Below are positions 13,501-25,500 of a stretch of DNA of 64,000 nucleotides, in pieces. Numbering within the stretch: position 1 is the first letter of the stretch; every line of letters starts with the position of its first letter. Source of the stretch: Cheilinus undulatus (taxonomy: Eukaryota; Chordata; Actinopteri; Labriformes; Labridae); NCBI RefSeq assembly GCF_018320785.1, contig NC_054869.1, positions 43,675,789 to 43,739,788 on the forward strand, written 5' to 3'. The notes beneath the pieces were generated by a model. The model was not told the origin of the DNA. It was given only the letters and a program-made list of their open reading frames with translations, and did no database searches. Position numbers and translations under genes: made by a program.

Positions 13501-16500
13501 ACGAATAAACTTAGAATTGCCATGTCATTTTATACAGTGACTGACCAGAATATGGATTATTAGCCAGGCCATCTCTTCCAGGCATAGTGGCCGTTGTACC
13601 AGGGAATGTTACACCATAATAGTCCTGAGTATAAAGACAAAGAAAGATCAATCAGCATAATTTTATCCCTCCCCCTTTGCTTCCTCCTTTAAATCTTTCT
13701 ATCCTTGACTGAAACTTTAAAAATTAAGTTTTATTCACAAAGAAATTAGAGAAAGTATCTCACTGATCCAATTCTCAATTACTCCAAAGCCCTTCTGGTC
13801 ACTTAGTACGGCCTATTATGTAGTCACCCTAAGATCATATGCATGACTACATTGTCAAAGGTAGCAAGAATGTAATGAACAGGAAATACAACTAGTATTT
13901 CCTTAATATGCAGCAGGGTCAATGGCAGCAAAGCATAACAGACTCACCATCGGAAGACGAGACTGCAGCATTTGCAAATCTTCATATCCATAGATCTGCT
14001 GTTAAAATAAAGAACACAAGAGAGAAGCTGTGATTTTAGAGTAAAACTTCAAGTCAGCCTGTATTCTGTCATCCTAAACACTGGAAGCTCTACAAAAAAA
14101 TAGTAAACTCACAGCTGTGATAGTTTGTCAGTGCACTTAAAATCTGTGTTCATACAAGTAGATACAAAGTTGGGAGGAGCCTGGCAAGGACAATTACTTT
14201 ACTTGACAAAACTAGGTTTAATATCTCATTGAACTGATCATTCAATTAAAAATGTTCAGTGAAATAAATCCTTTCTTCAGTAAACAGAAGCAATGGTATT
14301 ACTAAATACATCGGTTGTGTCTCCCACTAATTGAAATTAATCATTTGTTCAAATTAATGACACATTTGAGATGTAAATACTATTAAATACAGTGATTTAT
14401 CTGAAAGACGTGCAGCCCAAATGGTTCACAAAGGAACAAAAGTGAGAGAAAGAAAAGAAATTGATGATAAAATGATTAAAAACCAAAATAAGAAGACAGT
14501 GTTGTGGTAACATAAAAATAAAATGCTGAAAAGTTACTCCAAAGAGATATACAACTTAGTGTCATCTACATAAAATTATAACAGAAGACATAACAGCTGG
14601 GGAAAACATTGTCAAAATCATTTACAGACAACTTTCTTTAACTGGGGAATAATTAAAACAGATAAAAGTGAATAAATAATTAGAAGAGTTACCGGGTATG
14701 CTGGAAGCAAGCCACCAGGGCCCATGATGTACTGGTTAGCAAGGAGAGGCGGCACTCCTTGGGCCAAGTTGGGAGGAGCTTTGCCTGAAAAATATGAGAT
14801 TATTCAACTTGACTTTAGAGCACAAAGCCACTCAATCATGTTTAAACAAATTTCTTAATTGGGGTTAATGCTATTGAGACACATTTTTAGTTGAGTCACA
14901 AGACTTGCTGATGATGAAATGTATTGTAAATTATAGTAGTAAAACAAAAGAGGACTTTTATTTGAAGACAACTGAAGAAACTTTTGTTGAGTGGACCTGA
15001 TTCCTGTGTTTCTATGGGCCTACCTGAGGTGGTGGTGAGCAGAGGAGCCGTGCGGCTGCCTGCAGCTGACATTGTGGTGTTTGTGCCATTGGTAGTTAGT
15101 CCTGGTGCTCCAGACGGGTGCAGACCGTTGGCGGTTGAGCTGCTGACAGCCTGGGGAGCTGAAGGACTGGGATTGACAGCTTGGCTGGATGATGACGATG
15201 AAAATGTGTGGAGGTTGGCACTGCTACTGCTGTCCTCATTACTGATCTGATGAAACAGGCAAACACCAGGTCAATAAACACATCTTAAAATTAAAGTAAC
15301 TAATTTTCTTTAAATCATACATCAGCATGAAACAGTTTTAAACTCACACTAAAATTAAAATAATCTTATGTCTGTGTGCATAAACACATGCTTACTGTGA
15401 GGGATGAGCTTGTGGCCAGGGCTGATCCAGACGAATGTGTACTGGTTACGTGACTAGAAAGAGTGAAACATTGCAGTCAGCTTTTTAAAATCAGATGAAA
15501 CAACACAAGAACATAGCAAAAGAAGCACATGCAAGAGCATGGGAGATTCAGTTAATGATATTTCCACATAAATTATTGAGATATGTGCTTGTAACCATCA
15601 TTATCTCCAAAAAAATCAAACTAAAAAAACATTTTATGACGTAAAAGTAACTTACTGCATTAGTCTCCTCTTACCTGTTAAGTGACGGCATCGCTGTGGA
15701 GTGGGAAGGTGTAACCGCAGGAGAGGGGATGTGGTGGCTGGGACCACTGTCACTTGTCATGACAGGAGACTCTGTTTTTACTGCTCGAGACGATGCTGGT
15801 TTAAAACAAAACAATGAATTAAGAAAAAAATTCAACTGATGTCATAAAATAATGGGAGAAATAGCAGGATTGAAGAGATTAAATTACCCTACTCTTTTAC
15901 AAACTTCATCTGTCATTAAAACAGCTCTCACTACTTCTGAACAGATGCATCTAACAATCAATATTTATTATATTTCACTTGACAGTCCAGTGCAGTTCTC
16001 CGGAAGAGAGGATGCGGAGGACTTACTGTCCTGTGTGCTTTGTGTCTTCATGCCGCTGTAGCCATTCTGAGAAGAGAGACAAAATAATGATCAAAGTTGT
16101 GTTAAATGGACATTGAGAGGAGAATTCACCATGAATGGACTGCAAGCATGGATGGCATTTTATTTACTTCTATCTGCTCAGGATTAAGTTCTTATTCAAA
16201 GGCATATGGCGTAAATGATATTCAGAACCCAAAAACTGTCAATCTCTTTGCAGCTGGCTCTTGTTCTAAGACTTAAAGTGGAAAATCTATCTGCAACTTT
16301 ATACAGAGCTGAGCCCCCATACTTGCACAACAATCCTGTCAAGATAAAGATGATAGAGAGAAGGCGGCTTCACTAATCTAAACAAAGCCAGCTCCATGAG
16401 TAGAGCAAGCCAGAGAAACTCAAAGGAAACTGCTACATTTGCATCCTGTCAATTATTGCTCCACACCATCTCCACACATGTCGATGAAGTGTAGACCTTT

Positions 16501-19500
16501 TAATAAAAAAACCTTTTTATCAAATAAATAATAAATGTGGTGTTTGATATTTACAGACTCTTTTTCAAGATAATCTATTTTTAGGTCATACAGAGGAGGA
16601 ATTGTTGTGATCTCTTAATGTGAACGTCTGACATCTTTATGAATACTGCAATTACCATAAAACCTGGAATATAAGTCTCCCAGGCATATAAGCAGCAGTC
16701 TGTTTTGAAATCTACAAAAGGGAAGAAGCTTAGAACCATCCTCATGTGTTACAATTTAAATCCACAGCGTGCAGTTTCTGTGTTGTTCTTTTAATACTAT
16801 CTGTTTCTGCTATACAGAGTCTAAGCATCTACCAGCTCTAACATGGGACAGGGTATATACAGAAAATCTTACATTAAATTTAAGACCCTACTGCATCTTC
16901 ATACACTAACCATTACATTTACAGCTGTTACGTATCAGTTCTGTACCAACAGGAGGACAAAAATGTGACAAGAAAAGAAAATTCCAGTAGTATTTCTTTT
17001 TGTTTTATACAAATTAGGCTTTCTGGGAGCATTATGAGATCTGGCCATTAAATAAATAAATAAACAAACATACCATGGGGAATCTGAATGTAAGGTCTTA
17101 TTTTAAGTGGCCTAAAAATATTTATACCACAATCTAGAAGAACTTATTCACAAGCACTGCAGGTAAACCTAAAAAGTAGAACAGTATTTATTTAGGTTTT
17201 AAGAAAGAAAACTACAAGGTATACATGTCCACTTCAGGGTGCTTAGAATACTCCTTATTTTTATTTACTGATTTTAAATCGAGAATGTGTCAAAGATCAC
17301 TTTACTGTTTCAACTGATCAGCCATAGCTGAATTTAACTGAGTTGTTTTAGCTTCAATATTTATTGCCAACAGTCTATGTGGCCTCTGACCTCTATGATG
17401 TAAATATTAGAAACAACAAAACTTAAGACCTTATATTGTTGCATTTAAGACTTTTTAAAAGCCTTAGTTTTGGCCAAATTGATTAATGAACTTTTAATAC
17501 TTTTTTACACACAGAAATAGTTGAACTCTCAGCCTGCAGTGATGAGACAGACTATCATCCCGTGGTCACTCTGCCCTCCTCTGTCCATCACTTGTTGTCC
17601 TCACTAAGAAATGTTCTGCGTCAAACCAGCGCTCCACACAATTTATTTACTTAGCAGTATGATTCCTATTTTCCTACAATTATGAGCTAACAATGGTGGA
17701 GAGAGGTTAAAAATGGCGGCAACCTCCACTGGTGTATTTGTTATGAATTAAAGCATGTTATGCTCAGTAAAGCCAAAGGGGCTGCTTGCCATACATAATG
17801 AAGTGGGATGAACACTTGATTGCATGCAGTGTGTGATGGTCGCAGCTGCTTGCACTTACAGTAATGATGTTGCAAATCTCAGCACTTTATACTGGTATTT
17901 AAGTTGTCCTGGTGTATAAGCTGCAGCCAACTTTTTAGATGAAAAAAAGGGCATTATATGTGTGGCGTGTACACCAAATTCTATGGTATCATCAGCTCTC
18001 ATTAGATGGTGATTTTTTTCACTCCAACAAGGCATGTCTTTTTACCACTTTGCTTGTAATTGTGACAATTTTGCAACAAGGCCAACTGGAATAGAAAAGG
18101 GCAAACAGTTCTGAAAAAGGTCTGTAGCCTTTTATTATTTGTATCCTTTTTGCTAAAAGAAAATTGTTCTTCTTACCGTCAATGCAACAGCAGGGGGGAC
18201 ATCTTTGCTCTGAGAAAAGCCCAGATGGGGTGGCAGGGTCCTTGGGCCACTGCTCTCAACCCGGTTTACTGTTGTAGGAGCTGAGGAAGCGGGTGGAGCG
18301 GCTGCACTGGGAAGACCCAGTGAGGGGGAGGGTGTGGCACTGGGTAAGCCCAAGGATGGTGAGGGGAAGCTGGGATCTGATACGGCTGGAGGTAGGGTGG
18401 GTATGCTGCTCATGTGGTCACTATACAAAAAATATAAAGATTAGACAAAATCAATATTCAAAAAATGTTATGAAATGAAAGCAGATGCATTTTAAGAACA
18501 TCTAGCTATGCCTAATTCTCTGCCCTGTACATTTTAGTCGTCTCCTCCAACAGTAATACATCTCACACTTTTATTCTGAATGCATGGAAACTTAAGTGTG
18601 GTGCTTTGTTTTAAACAGTCTTTAAAAGGGGTGAGACAAGCATCTTTTCCACCATGTTAACACAAGTCATAGCAACAATTCAGACAAAATACCAGAACAA
18701 TTAAAAAGTGAAAGAAAACTGAGGAAATATTCCTGTAGGACACTCCTAGTAACTTTTTAGTCCCCCTTGTTTCACATCCATGTAAACAAAAGCAACAACA
18801 AGGAAAACAGAAACGGGGCTACCGGGTAAAGAACAGCTCTCTATCACTTGCAGGCTGTTAGGACACTGTAGAAGCAAACAATGAAATCAAGTTGATTGTG
18901 TCACAGACATCTACTGCATGTTGTTTGGACATGCTGTAACTGAGCTCAGATTTAGATATGTACAGCTATTGTGAGTTCCCTGCCTTTACATGTATAGTTG
19001 CATTGCATATGTTCTGGAAAAACCCAAATATCAAATTTCTACATAGAGAGTACTAATTTTGACCCTAAACAGCACCTAAACCTACCTCACAGTTCCTGGT
19101 TTGGAGAAGAGGCTGCTCTGTGGCTGCTGTGTAGGAACAGTGCTGGGGACAGAAATGGGTGCAGGAGCTGCTGGGGCTGTCTGAGCTACTGGAGCCGGAA
19201 CCTGAGCAGGGGCTTGCTCCCTGGCCGGCTCTGTCTGTGCCATGTCTCCTGTCCCACTACCAGCCTCAGACCCAAAGTCAAGAGCTCCAAACTGAACATT
19301 CAGACCAGGGATATCTGCAGAACCTGGCATCTCCACTGCTGACGACGGAATCTGAGAAGACAATCATGGGACAAGTTTGAGCAATGGAAATCCAAGCTTT
19401 GAAATGTGGAAGAAGTCTTTGATCTTTGGTCAGAAATCACTGCAGAGGAGATCAGGCTCAAGAATACAAATGTGTTAGCTTGAATTGTGATTTGATCTTC

Positions 19501-22500
19501 AGGAGCAAAAAGTCAGCTTCTAAAAAGTACCTTGAGTAATTCTTTAAGAAAAGACTCAAAAACAGTCAAAATCTAGTGCAAGAGAGATTATTTAGCTTTC
19601 AAGTTGAATATGGCACAACCCTGAGTGGCTGTCGACAAAGCACTATGATTTTCTGTGTGTACATCTCTGGGCCCTTTTTCACAACTTGATCTCATATGAT
19701 ATCAGTTCAAACCCAGTTGGTACCCATAAATGTCACTGACTTCTAAAGATCCTAAGTCCCCTGCAACCCATAAAACCTGCCTGCCAACCATGAGTCTGCA
19801 AACCCGAGGAGTCTAGCTTAGCTCGCTGACTCTTGTAGCAACCATTTGAATCTACATGAAAGTTTTTCAGTGCATGCTTAGTTCCAAACATGCTTCCAGA
19901 GGAGCTCACAGTCTTTTCACTAGAATTACCAGAATTTATAGTACTCAGAATTTCTTCCTCTACAAGGTCTTCAGCTGTGTTTATAAAACTGGCAACATGA
20001 ACTTTAATATGACTGACAGGATTTGGTGCCAAGTGAAGGCTCTGGTAGCATGGTAACATTTTGGTTATGAACATTAAAATCACTGGAAATTGTAGCTGTT
20101 AGTTCTTCATTAATGTAAAAGCAGATAAATCATTAACATTCACACACTTTCCTCTGGACTTGCAAGTAATAAGCTCTTTTTCTACACTTCAGTTTGAGTT
20201 CAGATATCAGAAGTGCGTACCTTTGAAGGAGGAGGTACTCTGCGTCTTTGGGTCTTAAGTTGCCTCTGAGGTGCTTCTGTGATTGGAGGCTCCATGCCGG
20301 ACAGCTTGACTCCAGGAGAAGGTCCGTCTCTCACTGGAGGGATTGAGGACTCGTGACCTACAGGAGACGGAAGGTGGTAGTCTGATTCACAATGTTCTTA
20401 AAAATCCACTATTATGATCAAAATCATTTTTAGATGCGTCAAAACAAAGACAGAAATATTACTATCAACATTCATTTAAACATTTGCTGATTCTTTCCTA
20501 GAGAGCACAGTTTTTTTACTCAAGTAGCTAGTGGTATGTTACGCAGACTTTTCACTACACAATAAGAAACTTTAATGTAGTCCTACCTGGTGGTGTGGGA
20601 ACCTGTGGCGCATGTGACTGAGTCAGGCTCAGAGGTTCTGTGGTGGGAAGGATGGAGGATTGCTGTTGCCTCTGAGCTAGTTGGCTTAGCACCGCTGAAG
20701 GCTCTGGCTGAAGCTTCATCTCCACTAAAAAGAATGAAAGCATATAAACATCAACAAAGCTATTCAAATTGAATGCACTCCATCTCTTGCACTATCATTT
20801 TAAAAACAATTTCTTTCTTAATCTTCTGGGTTTGATATGCTAAACTTACAGTGTTGGGCAGTAACAGGACCATTCTCGACCCTCTGAGGCTTGATTTCCA
20901 CAGAGGGGGAGGAGGCAGGAGCAGGGTTCTGCATTGGAGGTGGCCCTACATCTTTGGAAACATTGTTGCTGGGTGTGGCCAACGTCTGATTGACTCTCTG
21001 ACCAAGCCGAGGGCCGTTGAGCTGTTCTGAAGTCCTCACGTCAGAGGCAGGTGTCGGTTTAGGTGCATTAAGGGACCCAAAACCAGAGCCCAGAACTGAG
21101 GACTGTGATAATGTGAGAAAGAAATGAGACATTAATACTGGTTTAATGTGTAAGCAAATGGAGATAGGTTCAAGGGTTGGCTGGTGCACATTTCAAAGTA
21201 TATGTCTGCGTAGCTGTGCGTACCAGAGCAGCATGTGCGTAGGTGGTTCCAGCAGAGGCGGCGTGGGCATAGCTGTTGGCTGTAGCGTGTGCATAGCTGT
21301 GTGTTGCAGTGCGTCCATTGTGGTGGGAATTGGTAAACACCAGGCTCTGGCCCAAATCCTCAGCTGAGGGGCCGTCAACGATTGCCCCCAAATCAGAGTC
21401 CATAGAACTCATTCCAGCCTTGGGTAGCAGGGTAGCCAAGTCCACACTGAAGGAAAATAGGAGAAGAAATGTTATTACCTGTGCAACTGACTTAAAAAAT
21501 AACCCAGCTTCTCGATGCATTCTAAGTTGACAGGTAGAAGGGCTTACTTGTGTCCGGGTGTGATGTGATTCACTGGAGCAGAAGAGGCAGTGAATACCTT
21601 TGTCTCAGACAACTGTGTAAAAGAACAGAAAGATGAAAGATTAATATGGGCATTTGAACATTCCTCTATATCAACAACACAAAGAAGCCCATTTACCATG
21701 CTTTCATGATATTGAAAAGTTGATTTATTGTCTTGTTGTCTGGCTAAAAGTAGAGTCTTGAATAACACAGTAGCATGTCTAACTGAAATTGTACCAAGTC
21801 AAATTCTTTGAAACCTAATCAACACACCTTGATAATGCTTTTGGGGGTGAACACGTTGGAACGCAACTATTAAACAATGTCACAGTTGCAGCTGTCTGAT
21901 CTAAGGCGTCGCAGCATGAATCAGGCCATCTGATGATGTTGCCTTTGTTTGTTAAGTCCCAGACATTTGGTTTTAGGATGTTGCAAGCAGATAAATTTGA
22001 AATGGGAAATCAAATTCTCATTTTGATTGGCAATACAGTCCAACAAATGTTTGATCAAAGCAGAATATTTCATTAGATAAAATCATGCTGTAAATTTTAG
22101 AAATTATTGCATCGTTTTTACACTGTTCGAAAGGAAGCTTCAGCCCAGTAAACACTCCTGTCCCCTCCAACAGCTCTGCATATATCCAGGACTAGTGGAG
22201 CTGTACTTGCCAATTAATACATGGTAAACTTAATGCAGCAAAACAATTTTGAGTTTTTAAGTGCCATGAAATTGTGCTGCCACAATACCATGGTGATAAA
22301 GGCATTGGTGATGAGCAGGAATGATACAACCTGATGTTACGCATTATCAAGATGATAAAGATTCAGGAAGAACTATGTGCAGTACTGTCTTCCCTGTAGA
22401 GACAGATTTAAAACACAGAAATAAACCTCTTCGAATTGAATGACTCAGTTTTTGCTATGGGAATGACACATCGTCTCCTTCAGTTTTAGCCGTGTGAACT

Positions 22501-25500
22501 GGGAGGCTTTCAGAATGGTACAGTGCGGCCCATTACAAACAGCTGTGAGTTTCAACTTGTTTCATTGTGAATTTTTAGTCTGAACTGGGCCTAACACTGA
22601 CATTTCAATAAGCACTGTGATAGCCTGGGAAATCTGAGTGTGCCTCACAGTTTTGCACAAGGCTTTGACCCAGGAGTCAAACAGCATAGACATGGAAAAG
22701 AAAATAGGAAAAATACAAGAGGAAGCTTTCTGTATTCCCCTCTTGTTCTTCTGCATCTCCCCCTGTCCCCTCACAACCCCTGCACAGCTTCAACAGATAG
22801 CTGTTCACAACATGATCTGGATCAGCTCAAGGACTCTGTTAAAAGAAGTTTTTCCTTGCCACTGTAACTTCATGAAATGCTGCTTATTGCTGAGCTCACA
22901 GTGGATTAATTTTGAGTCTTTGTAAATAATTCAACAAAGAGTATGGTCTTGACCTACCCTCTTTGTAAAGTGTCTTGAGATAACACTGGTTATAAATTAG
23001 CGTTATACAAATAAAGATGGATTGATTGAATGAACACTGGGAATACTAGAGTAAGAACCATGAGTATAGAGTATGTATGAAATGTTCAGAGCTATTATAC
23101 GTGTTTTCACAGTTAAACATAAAACCCGTGTGCTGCTTGTTTGGTATGTGGCTAACAGGTTATCTGGAAGAAGATCCTTAGATATTAGGCCACTTAAAGG
23201 GAGTACTACTTTACTGTAGGGGAGTCAGATGTACATCAATAAAACAAGTCAGCCCTGTGCTTGTAAACTGGGAAAAGGACATGAGTCCAATTAAAAATTC
23301 CTAACTCAGCTACAGCTATAAAGTTCAATTAAATGAGCATGTAAAGTTGCTTGATTGATAATAGTTGCACTTTATAAAGTCACACTCTTTCTCCCATAGG
23401 TATTTGTCAAGTTAACCTCTGTAGGCAATAAGAGAAATCATTCAATGAAAGGCACAAATAAACAACTGTCCCAATCTAAAGCTGAGCACTTTTTACAGAG
23501 TTCCTTCTTACATCCTCATTCCAATCTTCTGAAGTCCAGTCTTCAACATTGCCTCCCCAAGTTCCTAAAAAAACAAACAAACAAAAAAATCAGATCAGCT
23601 TATAGGTTAGTCGCCATATGCAAATAACACTAATGGTGTCATCACATTGAGCAGTATTAAAATGTATAGCACTGCAGATGCCTCAAGCCCATTTCAGACT
23701 GGACGCACAAGACAAATGTCTTGGCCACGACACATGCCTGATTCGCACGGCTCATGGGGAGAATTTACAGACTCGAGGTCCCACCTATTTTTTCCATCCA
23801 CAGTTATGGACCAAATAGACAGGAAAATGATAAATGAAGAGCCGTATTTACCTTGTTGTAGCACACATGCATACACCTCAGTAGAACGTGTTTATAGTGC
23901 GCTTCCTGATGACCCAGATCTTAATGTTCCCATCTACTGTTAGTAATTGCATTTCCACACCAGTGGAACATGTCACAGGAAAGAAACAGTGGTATTCATT
24001 TATCAAACTTGCATAGGTGAAGTGCAGATTTGGTTGTAGAAATCATCTTACAGCCGGGTTCATGTGTGATTTATGAATGTGCGTATCTGGCCAATACCAG
24101 CGTGCAACCGAACAGGTGTTGAAACATGATGTGCAAACTGATTAATGATCCAATGTAAAGTAATGTTTTGTGTTCTTTGATTATCAGCGCATAAACAGTT
24201 TCCAGTTTCTTACAGCACATTTATTTCGAGAAAATCACTCCTCCTCCCGGTCAACTCTTAACACATCCACAGCTGTCTGAACTATTTCCTATTCAAGAAG
24301 CTGAATGCTTAGTTTGTTTCCTCTCAAGTTTCATCTTTGTTTCTGAGGTTTGTAGAGGTAAAACTTAAGAAAGACAGGGCTTTGACAGTAGGGAGACACA
24401 GCCATCATACAGCACACCTGTGCCTAGTGTGAAAGCTGACACAGCAAGAAACAAATGGTGACACACAAAACATGCAGCCAGTCTGAAACAGGTTTTACTG
24501 TAATGAAATGTTTGCTTTTGCAGCAATTAAATCACTTGATTCTGCCCAAGGTGTTTTCACAGTGCATTTCAAAGATAGCGCCATAATGAAGCAAAGCTGT
24601 CATCACATCCAGAGACATTCATACTGATATGGTGACTGTTTGACTTTAGATAACCCCGTCTGTTAACTTGTTTCATGTTTAGACATTGCAAGAGTGCAAG
24701 GGAGCATAGCCCAGCAGGACCATACAGACATGCAAAGTCATGGGTGGCTCCACCGATCCCCTTCTCACCTCTGCAACTCTGATAACTACCTAGATTACTA
24801 CCTCTGAAGCTGGCACACTGGGGGGGGGGGGTGTTACACTTCTGGGACATTCATAGTAAGGGTGAAACGTCATCAGGACATGAATGTCACGCCTTGCAGC
24901 GGCACTGTGAATCAGCTAACTGCTTTAAAAATGAAATTTCCAGGAGGCTGATACTAGTCAGTTGAAAATGCAGATGTTATAAAGTAAGAGAGGGAATGGA
25001 CAGGCAGACAGCTATGGCATTTAAAGTTTCTGCTAAGCCCTTACCAGTTTCTTCAGCAGGTTCATTGCCATCTCCTTCCCACGTCTCCTGCCGAGTTCCA
25101 GAGTTAGCGGTGTAGTCAGCAGGATTGAAGGTGCTGAAAAAAGTAGAGAGTGGAGATAGAAGTGAAAAAGATAGGACTGATAGTTGAGCAGACAGAAAAG
25201 TAAAGGGAATATATTCTGGTCTGTTAAACACTGAGGAGATTCAGAGGAGTATGTTTCCACAAATTAACATTAAAGATATGTGCTTGTAATCACCATCACC
25301 ACCTCCTTATCAGACTTCATGGGTTAATGTTTACAGCACACGTTTGTTCTTACCCCATTCCCTGGGAGGAGAATCTGTTTCCAGCAGCTGCTCTTCCTCT
25401 TCCACGACCTCCTGCCCCTGAGGACACACAATAACAAATGACTTTGGCTGACTGGTTCCTAAATCCCCCAACTTTTTCAATGAAAGCCCCAAACTTTTAA

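Noticed and set aside
23647-23943. A 98-codon plus-strand open frame in a ubap2 intron
   Set aside because: No domain, no splice partners, opposite strand to the host gene.
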